Assembly: GCA_964343305.1 (NCBI GenBank)
Contig: CAYFJO010000134.1
Location: forward strand, 1-24,762
Length of the DNA: 24,762 nt
Direction of reading: 5' to 3'
DNA from: CAYFJO01 sp964343305
GTDB taxonomy: Bacteria; Planctomycetota; Planctomycetia; Pirellulales; Pirellulaceae
Positions within the stretch are counted from its first letter, which is position 1, and every line of letters begins with the position of its first letter. Below the pieces are notes generated by a model that was given only the letters and a program-made list of their open reading frames with translations, had not been told where the DNA came from and made no database searches. The position numbers and the translations under genes are program-made. This document shows, in pieces, positions 15,364 through 22,749 of this stretch.

Positions 15364-15609
15364 TTAATTATTCCGCCAAACCGAATTATACGAGTCGTCT
15401 TCGTTCGGAACAACCGTTTGGTGGACAACGATCCGGATTTCAGAACGTTTCTCCAACTCTAGCATCGGCAACAGCACGACAGCAAGTTCACCTCCACCGT
15501 TAGAGCTTGAACTAGTTTGCCAAACATTGCCGCTACTTGAGCAGCAAATATCCTCCCGACTGATACAAGTCAACATGGTGGCTGCTGGTCGAGCACAAGA
15601 GAATGACAT
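15364..15609 (-). CDS. Doubtful small open frame, 81 aa
   Basis: An 81-codon frame just upstream of the PAS-GAF-receiver gene, same strand, ending 18 bases before its start. It reads plausibly in its second half (ELAVVLLPMLELEKRSEIRI, then VPNEDDSYNSVW) but is rich in Cys and Ser in the first half, has no ribosome binding site at 15609 or at the inner ATG (15576), and its 3' end overlaps a strong -10 box at 15385. I recognise no family. It may be a real small protein or a chance frame. Confidence 0.3.
   Translation of the reverse strand: MSFSCARPAATMLTCISREDICCSSSGNVWQTSSSSNGGGELAVVLLPMLELEKRSEIRIVVHQTVVPNEDDSYNSVWRNN
15385..15413 (-). promoter_or_regulatory. Candidate promoter of the PAS-GAF-receiver gene
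   Basis: On the minus strand a perfect TATAAT (15385-15390) stands 17 bases after TTGTTC (15408-15413, three of six to TTGACA). Transcription would start near 15378 and leave a leader of about 30 bases that contains the AGGAG of the downstream gene. Confidence 0.45.
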
Positions 15610-15775
15610 CTAAGCCGAAGTGTGCCACCTTAACAGACCAACATTGGCGGCTTAACCGCCCCAAGTGTCCATGCCGCGGTAGCTCGACGATCTGTTCCCG
15701 CTGCGATCCATACAGAAATCACAGTCAGATCGAAATCGGTCACCACAGCCAATTGAAACGGCGGTTGGATCGAGA
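15610..15775. other. Intergenic part of a 421-base gap, with a small hairpin
   Basis: The gap 15355-15775 holds the doubtful 81-codon frame and the promoter candidate; this remainder has no credible gene. TAAGCCG (15611-15617) and CGGCTTA (15648-15654) are inverted repeats, and GGCGG (15646-15650) pairs with CCGCC (15656-15660). This makes another small dyad element between divergent genes. The plus-strand gene at 15776 would be transcribed from here, but I see no convincing promoter. Confidence 0.4.
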
Positions 15776-16144
15776 ATGCCACTGAAACCGGACGATAAAG
15801 AGATTGATGAGCGTCTGTCCCAACGCCTCGCCGCGATGAGCCCCGTTCACCCTGCAATGGAGTTTGGCACGATGTTTCGCGCGTTCGCAATGGCAGTTGG
15901 AATCACCTTGTGCATCATGGGCGGGGAATGTCTGGTCGTGGAGAAGGTCGTTTGGGCGGGCTCTGGCGAAAACAATGTGGCCCGCGCAGGCCAAGCCCCG
16001 CAAGGATTCACGTTTACACCAACCGAGAAGGCCAACAATCGAGAGTACATTCCGCCCGAGTGGCTACCGTGGAGCTTGCTATCCGCCGGTGCGATCACGA
16101 TCCTCTATTCGATCACGATTCCACGCAGAATGAATGGCGATTAA
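15776..16144 (+). CDS. Small two-helix membrane protein, 122 aa
   Basis: I do not recognise a family. The protein has a charged cytoplasmic-looking start (KPDDKEIDERLSQRL), a first membrane helix at about 34-52 (FAMAVGITLCIMGG), a polar middle of about 45 residues with NNVARAGQAPQGFTFTP, and a second helix at 97-114 followed by PRRMNGD. Both termini on the cytoplasmic side with an outside loop is the simplest topology. GGATCGAG before the ATG at 15776 is a weak ribosome binding site; the inner ATG at 15836 is another possible start. It is the only plus-strand gene in the stretch 12387-21892 and is convergent with the coiled-coil gene, with a strong hairpin between them. Confidence 0.65.
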   Translation: MPLKPDDKEIDERLSQRLAAMSPVHPAMEFGTMFRAFAMAVGITLCIMGGECLVVEKVVWAGSGENNVARAGQAPQGFTFTPTEKANNREYIPPEWLPWSLLSAGAITILYSITIPRRMNGD

Positions 16145-16200
16145 TTGTAGAACAACTGTCTCAATTGTTCCGCGAGCAATTGGGACAATTGCTCTACAAT
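16144..16200. terminator. Strong 24-bp stem-loop between convergent genes
   Basis: Arms 16144-16167 and 16177-16200 match as inverted repeats at 21 of 24 positions around a nine-base loop (TTCCGCGAG). The mismatches become G-U pairs in part on each strand. It starts on the last base of the stop codon of the small membrane protein and ends five bases before the stop of the coiled-coil gene. A bidirectional terminator is the simplest role, though T-runs are short. Confidence 0.65.
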
Positions 16201-16205
16201 TTACC

Positions 16206-17876
16206 CTACTCTTCATTCGACAACGTCTTGAAATAGTCTCGCGCATGTTCACGTTGTTTACGAGGAAGACGTTGATTGGTCAGCGGATCCGGCTCTTGAC
16301 TAAGACGCTCGGCAATCTCGGAACGCACTTCTTCGCGACTCATCCCCGCGATGTTTGGACCACCGGCGACGCCCGTTCGTACGGCTTGGCCAGCTTGCGG
16401 CTTGGTTCCCACTTTGGAATTGTAAAACTTCTTGTCAGTCTCTTGATCAGGCCGTTCGCCCTGGCCAACGCCGTCGCCTAAGCCGAAGCCGATTTGATCC
16501 TGTTTCTGGCCCATGCCTTGTCCGCCCAACATGCAGGCTCGACATCCCGCACCCGCACATTCTTTGCAATTCATTGCGTTCTTGGCATCGGCAAGCTGGT
16601 CCATCATTTCGTCCAACGTTTGCAACTCGTCCATCTGGGCTTGCATCTGCGCCAATTGATCGCCAATTTCATCCAAAGCCTTCGCAGCTTGTTTCAGATT
16701 CTGCTGACCGCCTTGTTTCAATTGCTGGCCGGCTTGGGCCATTTTGTTGGCCATCTGCTGCAGGCGGTTCATCTGCTGGTCTTGCTGCTGAAGCTGGTCG
16801 AGTTGTTGCTGAAGCTGGTCGACTTTGGCCATGTCGTTGTTCTTCTTGGCCTCTTCGATCTTCTTTTTCAACTGCTCTTTGGCGTGTTGGTGGGCCTTGG
16901 CCAATTCGTCCAGTTTTTTGGCCATTTGCTCCAATTGCTCGGCCAGTTGTTTCTTTTGCTCGTCCGTTAACTCTCCGTTTTTCAACTGTTGCTGCAGCTT
17001 GTCGATCTCGTCCAGCGCCTTGTTAAAGTCGCCGTTCTTGATCGCATTGGCTGCTTTATCGGCAGGACCCTTCTTCATGTCTTTTAGTTGATTGAGATGC
17101 TTTCGCATTTGCTGGGCGTCGCCGATTTGTTTCTTGCGATCGTCAATCTGCTTCTTAATGTCGTTTAACTTGACCATCGCCGACTTGCGATCAACGCCAC
17201 TGCTCTTGCCTTTGCTGAATTCGTCAATCTGCTTTTCGATGTCTTTGAAAAAGACCTCGGCGTCTTTCAGATTCTTGTTGCTTTCGACCTTCTTGCGAAT
17301 CTTCTCGATCTTCTTCTTGAGTTCATTCTGGGCCTGCTCGACTTGCTTCTTCTCGCGAGCTTCTTCTTTTGCTTGCGCGGTCTTGTCGCTTATCGCGGGA
17401 TCTTGAATAAAGACCAGAAACATTGCCAGCGCAGCGATGAAGGGCAGGGCGGCTCGCCAATTCGTCGCGAAACCGAAATGCTGTCGCATGTCGATGGTTT
17501 GCACTCGACGAGAGGTATCGGACATCAACGCCTGGCCAAATTCCGTGTCAAGTTCATCGGGTTGCAGCGACAGACTGCTGGCGACGCGTTCTTTCAACCC
17601 ATATCGCTGGTCGATCGCCACCGCGGCATCGATCGCGCGAAATCGGATCAGGTACGTCCACGTCATGGCAATGATCAACCCCACGCCAATCGAACCGCCA
17701 ACCCAGCTCCATTGCCAGATGTTCTGATCGACGCCGATCACCCAAATCTTCGGAATCGCGACGCCGATCGTGGCGACCAACAGAACCGCGAACATGGTCC
17801 AAACCAATACGCCGCCAAATTGCTGAAGAACCATCCGCCGCTGAGCACGCGATACTTGTCGTTGGATTTCTTCCAT
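16206..17876 (-). CDS. Three-TM coiled-coil protein with a four-cysteine cluster
   Basis: A membrane protein of 556 residues. Helices at about 21-43, 61-78 and 143-158 surround a segment (RFRAIDAAVAIDQRYGLKERV, 78 onward) like that of DUF4175-type planctomycete membrane proteins. Residues 165-435 are a long Lys/Glu/Gln-rich coiled coil (for example LQQQLDQLQQQDQQMNRLQQ). Then comes a CxxC-x4-CxxC cluster, C437, C440, C445, C448 (CKECAGAGCRAC), a DnaJ-like zinc-binding pattern, and a glycine-rich tail ending in a basic segment. I start at 17876, where CGGGA lies about ten bases upstream; the frame is open to 18134 but would overlap the preceding gene. Such coiled-coil proteins accompany MoxR-VWA genes in planctomycetes as far as I recall, so a scaffold role beside that system is a reasonable guess. 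Confidence 0.85.
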   Translation of the reverse strand: MEEIQRQVSRAQRRMVLQQFGGVLVWTMFAVLLVATIGVAIPKIWVIGVDQNIWQWSWVGGSIGVGLIIAMTWTYLIRFRAIDAAVAIDQRYGLKERVASSLSLQPDELDTEFGQALMSDTSRRVQTIDMRQHFGFATNWRAALPFIAALAMFLVFIQDPAISDKTAQAKEEAREKKQVEQAQNELKKKIEKIRKKVESNKNLKDAEVFFKDIEKQIDEFSKGKSSGVDRKSAMVKLNDIKKQIDDRKKQIGDAQQMRKHLNQLKDMKKGPADKAANAIKNGDFNKALDEIDKLQQQLKNGELTDEQKKQLAEQLEQMAKKLDELAKAHQHAKEQLKKKIEEAKKNNDMAKVDQLQQQLDQLQQQDQQMNRLQQMANKMAQAGQQLKQGGQQNLKQAAKALDEIGDQLAQMQAQMDELQTLDEMMDQLADAKNAMNCKECAGAGCRACMLGGQGMGQKQDQIGFGLGDGVGQGERPDQETDKKFYNSKVGTKPQAGQAVRTGVAGGPNIAGMSREEVRSEIAERLSQEPDPLTNQRLPRKQREHARDYFKTLSNEE

Positions 17877-17916
17877 CGAATTATTCCCGATGAGTGAGCT
17901 TCTTAAACTATCGGCT

Positions 17917-17922
17917 ATTATA
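17917..17922 (-). promoter_or_regulatory. Possible -10 box of the coiled-coil gene
   Basis: A perfect TATAAT on the minus strand, about 40 bases before the start at 17876 and inside the 113-base gap after the PQQ-type gene. No good -35 box stands at 16-18 bases, so the call is weak. Confidence 0.25.
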
Positions 17923-17989
17923 GGGCGTCGTCGCAGAAAACGCTGCCCAAATTGTACGTTTTGACGCAATTTGCTCAGGTCAGGTTCCA

Positions 17990-19558
17990 TCAAGGCAAGA
18001 TCCCGTAAAACACTGGATCGGCGTCTCTCACATCTTGTCTGGCAGCGGGCGGAAACAAGCTCAGTCCGTGACCAGTTCGATCTGATGAACCGAAGTACAA
18101 TCCGCCATTCGGTCCAATCGCGGGACTGGCCCAATCAATTTGTCCGTCGACTTCGTAAGACCAGATGACTTCGAACGACTTTCCGCGATGACGCAATGCG
18201 TACATTCGTCCACGTGTCTCAGCCTTGCCCAGTGTTTTCTTCTGCCCGCGAACACCGACGTACACGACACCTTCGTCGTCCAGCGTCAGGTCGGACAACC
18301 CGCCGACGCACGACGGTTTCGCTGCCTCTGGATTCCATGACGCAGTGACTTTGCCGCTGGTCGGATCCACGCGATGAAGCTGTCCGCCACGTGCGTTGAT
18401 GTTTCGGTGCGTGGTCGTGCTCACATAAACGTCGCGCAGCTTGCCGCTGGTTTCCATCAGCGCGATGCCGCCCGCCCAGTGGCTCTTTGAGAAAGTTCCT
18501 TCGACATAGGCGGGTCCCCAAGCGACGCTGCCTCGACCTCGTGGATTGACCGCCAACGCGAACGGTTTGGGAAAACCGACACCTTGTTCCAAACCCACAA
18601 GGAACACTCGGCCATCCGGGCCGACCGCCATGTCCTGCGTACCTCTGTTTCCCATTTCGAGTCGAAACGACAACTTGCCCGTCGTGGCATTGAGCGCCAA
18701 CAGTTCACACGGCTTTTTGCCATCCGGCAGATTCGTCGCAGCATAAACCGTGCGACCATCGGGCGACAGGGCAACGGGCGCTGAAAACACTTGTTCGAGT
18801 GTTCCGCGCGTCGGATATCGCCACAGCATTTTGCCAGCGCGACTGACGCCATAAACGGCGTTTGTTTCGTGACGAATTTTCTTCGGCGGATCCGGTCGAT
18901 GCGGCGCAGCGAACGTGCCGAAGATGATCACACCACCGCGTGTGATCAGCGGTCCGCCAACTATTTCGCCGCCGCCTTCCGGATCGTCCGGCCGAGCGGG
19001 ATCGATCGTCAAGTACTTCCACTTCACACGACCGCGCCGCGGATCGACTGCGTACAGAGTGCCGTCGCCGCGGCCAACGTACATTGTCCCGTCCACTGGA
19101 TCGATGCAGCCCGTGCCTTCGATCGTGCCGTTGTACCAGTTCCAATGCACTCCTTTGCCGGCCGGTTTGTCTTGCTGCGTCGGCGGTCGCTTGTCGTACT
19201 TGTAAGCATAAGGCGTATGCCCCGGATGAAGCGGCGGCCAAAGCTCCTTGCCCGTCCGCGGATTGAGCCCAAAGATTTTGCCGTCGAATTTATCCCACTG
19301 ACGTTTGTCCAAAGTCTTGCGACGAATCACACCCCACGTGCCGAAGAACACGCCGTCGCTGGTCACTGTCGGCTCGATGTTTATCAACGCCCCGTCTTCG
19401 GCCGTGTACTTCCAAACCTTCGTCGCACTTCGTGGACCGTTGACCTCGGTGCGACCAGTTCGCCGAACGTCGTGACTCCGCATCGGCCAGCCATCAGCGG
19501 CAACCAATGAGGAAGTGAATAATAATGCAAATGCAATGCAAAGTGATGTGCGCGGCAT
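17990..19558 (-). CDS. Secreted PQQ-type beta-propeller protein
   Basis: A secreted protein of 522 residues with a signal peptide (residues 1-21, cleavage after SLVAA). The body is a PQQ/PQL-like seven- or eight-bladed propeller; blade ends include GTLYAVDPRRGRVKWKY, AVYGVSRAGKMLWRYP, LLALNATTGKLSFRLE, LHRVDPTSGKVTASW and RMYALRHRG with VIWSYEVDG. Blades have the AxDxxTGxxxW-like pattern but no set of residues for a PQQ-dependent dehydrogenase is evident, so a binding or scaffold role (as in BamB) is more likely than catalysis. ATG at 19558, weak AGAAG upstream. The upstream neighbour on the same strand is the FG-GAP-hydrolase gene, separated by 165 bases with a strong hairpin, so the two may be separate transcripts. 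Confidence 0.85.
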   Translation of the reverse strand: MPRTSLCIAFALLFTSSLVAADGWPMRSHDVRRTGRTEVNGPRSATKVWKYTAEDGALINIEPTVTSDGVFFGTWGVIRRKTLDKRQWDKFDGKIFGLNPRTGKELWPPLHPGHTPYAYKYDKRPPTQQDKPAGKGVHWNWYNGTIEGTGCIDPVDGTMYVGRGDGTLYAVDPRRGRVKWKYLTIDPARPDDPEGGGEIVGGPLITRGGVIIFGTFAAPHRPDPPKKIRHETNAVYGVSRAGKMLWRYPTRGTLEQVFSAPVALSPDGRTVYAATNLPDGKKPCELLALNATTGKLSFRLEMGNRGTQDMAVGPDGRVFLVGLEQGVGFPKPFALAVNPRGRGSVAWGPAYVEGTFSKSHWAGGIALMETSGKLRDVYVSTTTHRNINARGGQLHRVDPTSGKVTASWNPEAAKPSCVGGLSDLTLDDEGVVYVGVRGQKKTLGKAETRGRMYALRHRGKSFEVIWSYEVDGQIDWASPAIGPNGGLYFGSSDRTGHGLSLFPPAARQDVRDADPVFYGILP

Positions 19559-19602
19559 TTTCTAGCTTCTTCTATTGACTGATAACTGTGCGGTCAGGAA
19601 TC

Positions 19603-19671
19603 CCCACAGATGGCAAAGCCGACCCACGGATACTGCCTCTTCATCCGTGGGTCCGCTTTGCCATCCGTGGG
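19603..19671. repeat. Strong stem-loop with 29-bp arms, upstream of the PQQ-type gene
   Basis: Arms 19603-19631 and 19643-19671 are inverted repeats at 27 of 29 positions around an 11-base loop. Each arm itself contains two copies of a CCCACGGAT-like word (one copy degenerate in the left arm) around GGCAAAGC. It lies between two minus-strand genes, 52 bases after the hydrolase stop, so it may end that transcript. Confidence 0.85.
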
Positions 19672-19723
19672 CCTGAATCTTTGCATCTTCGCGTGAGAAT
19701 ACCCAACGTCAACATCCAAAGTT

Positions 19724-21892
19724 CTACTTAAGAAGTTTTTCCAACCATTCGTACGATTGCTTTCGCACATCATCCGGAAAATCATGGCCGCTATCCGGAT
19801 ACTCGGCGCGCAGTTTGTCCGCCGCACCGTTCAACTCAAAAACCTTACTCGCACCCTCGACAACTTTCTGAACACCCGTCACTTCGAAATTTCCATCATG
19901 TAGCGGTGCGTTAACGAAGATCGCACGCGGAGCGATCGTAGCGAGCACCTCGTAGAAATCGAACGGCATTCGATCCGGATCGTTTTTGTAAGTGTCGCGG
20001 ATTCGTGGCATGTAACGATCGCTGGTCCAACCCGCCAGCTTACCTTTGTAGTAATGGTGAAACGCGGTAAAACCGCAGCTTGTTACAACCGCCTTGATCC
20101 GCAAGTCAAACGGAGCGGTGAACAACGCATTGTGTCCGCCCAGCGAATGGCCGATCGCGCCAATCTTGTCGTGGTTCACATACGGCAGCGTTTCGAGCAC
20201 GTCGATCGCACGGATGTTGTTCCAAATCGCTTTCATCGTGCCACTCGAATAGTCGTCTGCGTTGAAGTCGTATGGATAATCGCCGAACGACGGATAGTCC
20301 AGCGCGATGCAAACGAAACCCCGCTCGGCCAACTCGTGTGCGTAGTCCAACGTCGCTTTGCCGCCGATGCCAGCCGGTTCGCCTTTGCCGATCTTCGTGG
20401 TTTGATGCAGGCACAACATCGCGGGAGCTTTGCCTTCAATCTTGTGAGGAATGAGCAAGTAGGCCGGCACGCGATCACGCAGTTCGCTGGCAAACGTGAT
20501 TCGCTGCCGAGTGTATGTTTCCAACTTTTCTTCGCGGACGATTTCAATATCGAGCGGCACGCGACGCTCGGAAGTCGGCAGCACGCCCATCACCTTTTCC
20601 ATGCCGCGCAAGATGTGATTGCGGCGAATTCCCCAATCGGCGGGCGACTCGACCGGCTTTAGTTCGCCTTTCACCGAATATTCGAGCAACTTCGAGTGAT
20701 CATACTTGAGCGGAATCGGCGGCACGTTCACCTGGACGGCATCGTCGGCCGCCACATGCTGGTTCTCCAACAGAAACAACCCGCTGCGACCGCACACAAT
20801 CAAGTCCATATCTTTGTCACCATCGATGTCCGCAATGCTCGAATCGAGCCCAAAGCCCGCTTGCGTGCCGAACGAAACTTTGTTGCGCGACCAGGTCTTT
20901 TTCGCCGGATGGAAATCGTAGTAATAAATCACAAGCGGGTCATAAGCCCCTGGATCTTTGCCATCGTGAGCCATATAGCGTTTGCCCGTGATCAACTCCA
21001 AATTGCCGTCGCCGTCGATGTCGCGCAACCTCGGGCTGTGCGACTGCGAGTAACTCGTGTCGATCACGTGCCGAGTCCATTGCCGATCGCCATCCGCATC
21101 TTTCGATTGCTCCAGCCAGTACACGCCCGTCGAATGAGCGCGGCACCAGATCACATCGCCATCGCCGTCCTCGTCAATGTCGTGAACAAAAATCGGCGTC
21201 GAACCATCGCGGTGCAATTTGAATTCAGGATGAAAAACCCAACGACCTTTGCGACGATCTTCGGGCGCTTCGAGCCAACCATTCGGGCAAACAATGTCGC
21301 CGCGACCATCGCCATTGATGTCACCGAATCCCGATCCGTGCGTAGCAACCTCGATTGGCAAATCGTGTCGAAGCCACTCGGGCTTCGTGTCTTTTTTCGG
21401 ATCGCCCGGCGTAATCTCCCACCACGCGGCAAACCGAACGCCGTTCGGCAGCAAGTCCATCTTGCCGTCGCCATTCACATCAACCAAACGCCCTGTTTCC
21501 ATCGGCCCGGGCAACTCGATCACATGTTTTGTCCACTCGCCTAGCCCTGCGCCGGGGTGCTCGATCCAATAAATCGACGAACTGCGATAATTGCACTCGA
21601 CGAAGTCATGCCAGCCATCGCCGTTCATATCGATGACACAGTGCGAGTAGCCGTCGTACCGCCCACGAATCATCTCGACGTCGCGGATTTTGTGCCGCTT
21701 CCACGCCGGAGCTTCGTACCAGAATCCTCCGCACACAATGTCTAATTTGTCATCGTGATTCACGTCGAACACGGCGCTGGCACTGTACTTCGAGTCAGGA
21801 TTAATGTCCCGCTGAATGAACCAAGGTTGCGCAGCGTGGCTGGTGGCGATAGAATGAACGACAAGAAACATGGTCGTGATGAGAATTCGCAT
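19724..21892 (-). CDS. Secreted FG-GAP/VCBS propeller fused to an alpha/beta hydrolase
   Basis: A secreted protein of 722 residues with signal peptide (1-20, cleavage near SHA-AQ). Residues 40-380 form an FG-GAP/VCBS propeller with about seven calcium-loop repeats: DVNHDDKLD, DMNGDGWHD, DVNGDGKMD, DINGDGRGD, DIDEDGDGD, DIDGDGNLE and DIDGDKDMD. Residues 440-722 are an alpha/beta hydrolase close to the acetyl-xylan-esterase/dienelactone-hydrolase group, with nucleophile S583 in GHSLGG, probable acid D666 and H703 in SGHDFP. It probably cleaves an ester in an outside polymer or small molecule, the propeller helping to bind it; the substrate is unknown. Start at 21892 because GGAGA lies eight bases upstream; the frame is open to 21916. 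It is divergent from the NPYQSP protein gene. Confidence 0.9.
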   Translation of the reverse strand: MRILITTMFLVVHSIATSHAAQPWFIQRDINPDSKYSASAVFDVNHDDKLDIVCGGFWYEAPAWKRHKIRDVEMIRGRYDGYSHCVIDMNGDGWHDFVECNYRSSSIYWIEHPGAGLGEWTKHVIELPGPMETGRLVDVNGDGKMDLLPNGVRFAAWWEITPGDPKKDTKPEWLRHDLPIEVATHGSGFGDINGDGRGDIVCPNGWLEAPEDRRKGRWVFHPEFKLHRDGSTPIFVHDIDEDGDGDVIWCRAHSTGVYWLEQSKDADGDRQWTRHVIDTSYSQSHSPRLRDIDGDGNLELITGKRYMAHDGKDPGAYDPLVIYYYDFHPAKKTWSRNKVSFGTQAGFGLDSSIADIDGDKDMDLIVCGRSGLFLLENQHVAADDAVQVNVPPIPLKYDHSKLLEYSVKGELKPVESPADWGIRRNHILRGMEKVMGVLPTSERRVPLDIEIVREEKLETYTRQRITFASELRDRVPAYLLIPHKIEGKAPAMLCLHQTTKIGKGEPAGIGGKATLDYAHELAERGFVCIALDYPSFGDYPYDFNADDYSSGTMKAIWNNIRAIDVLETLPYVNHDKIGAIGHSLGGHNALFTAPFDLRIKAVVTSCGFTAFHHYYKGKLAGWTSDRYMPRIRDTYKNDPDRMPFDFYEVLATIAPRAIFVNAPLHDGNFEVTGVQKVVEGASKVFELNGAADKLRAEYPDSGHDFPDDVRKQSYEWLEKLLK

Positions 21893-21975
21893 CTGGCTTT
21901 CTCCAAGTGGTGGCAATGGGTGAAACCAGTTTACGCCAAATCATGGCCAATTCCCAACTCACACCCAATGATCCC

Positions 21976-22650
21976 ATGTTCGAAAACCCTTACCAGTCTC
22001 CGTCCGAAGACCAGTTTCTCCGCCCCGATCGCGCCGCAGATTTGCCCTTGGAAGTGATCACGCCCGACGAAATCATCGGCCACGAAATCCACCGCTACTT
22101 TCGGCGAGCATGGAAGGCACAGGTAGATCACAACCCGGTGGCCCGCTTTGACCGCACGTTTCAGTGCCACTTGATTGAAGTGCGGAAGAAGCAACACAAA
22201 GGTTTCTTCGGCGAGCGCACTCTGCCGGAATTCGAAATGGAGTTCGTGGTCTTGGAACACAATCGCGAGGTGATGCGAAGTCGACAAACCGCCAGCGTCA
22301 AGTCTCCCGATGAAAACGCCGGTGGAAAAATGGGCGAGACCACGATCAATCCCTACGTCTCATCAAATTGCCGACAACTCGTCGAATCATTTGTCCTGGA
22401 ACTTGCCACCATCGAAGGCGCACCGGACGTCACTTGCCAACAACTTCAGAAAGCCATCCGCACGGCGAAAGGCAAAGCGGTCGAACAATATGGCACCAGC
22501 GGCGCGTGTGCCGGGGCCGTCGGCATGTTCATATTCAGCATACTTAACGCAGTCCCAATTGACCCAATCAAAGCAGCGCTGCTAGTCGGCATGCCGTGTG
22601 GCGCGATCATCGGCTACGCTTACGGCCGCTGGCAAACGCGATGGCAGTGA
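21976..22650 (+). CDS. NPYQSP-motif membrane protein of unknown function
   Basis: A protein of 224 residues beginning MFENPYQSPSED. The short N-terminal NPYQSP motif is common on otherwise unrelated planctomycete proteins, which is why I choose 21976 rather than the ATGs at 21907, 21916 or 21943 in the same frame. The middle (about 30-150) is a soluble region with many charged residues and no family I recognise. Two membrane helices close the protein (about 176-193 and 197-214), ending in GYAYGRWQTRWQ. No ribosome binding site is clear at any candidate start. It is divergent from the FG-GAP hydrolase and followed by mnmG on the same strand after 99 bases that hold a repeat. Confidence 0.7.
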   Translation: MFENPYQSPSEDQFLRPDRAADLPLEVITPDEIIGHEIHRYFRRAWKAQVDHNPVARFDRTFQCHLIEVRKKQHKGFFGERTLPEFEMEFVVLEHNREVMRSRQTASVKSPDENAGGKMGETTINPYVSSNCRQLVESFVLELATIEGAPDVTCQQLQKAIRTAKGKAVEQYGTSGACAGAVGMFIFSILNAVPIDPIKAALLVGMPCGAIIGYAYGRWQTRWQ

Positions 22651-22673
22651 GGTCCTCAAACTGAACGGCAAGT

Positions 22674-22728
22674 CGCTAGCCGCCGGTATCGTAAACGCTT
22701 GTGACTTTCAACTCACCGGCGGCTAGCG
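22674..22728. repeat. Inverted repeat with perfect 14-bp arms before mnmG
   Basis: CGCTAGCCGCCGGT (22674-22687) and its perfect complement ACCGGCGGCTAGCG (22715-22728) flank a 27-base loop. It lies between the NPYQSP gene and mnmG, ending 21 bases before the mnmG start; it may end the upstream transcript or shape the mnmG leader. Confidence 0.85.
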
Positions 22729-22749
22729 CCGTGCCACTCACAAAACACC

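Noticed and set aside
17877..18134. Extended N-terminus of the coiled-coil protein
   Set aside because: It would overlap the 3' end of the PQQ-type gene; the start at 17876 has a ribosome binding site and gives a normal cytoplasmic N-terminus.
20696..21544. 282-codon plus-strand frame
   Set aside because: Antisense to the FG-GAP repeats; its repeated VAVDV-like words are the reverse of the calcium loops.
22674..22728. CRISPR array or attachment site
   Set aside because: Only one pair of inverted arms, no direct-repeat spacing pattern and no integrase or cas gene nearby; the same holds for the other dyads.
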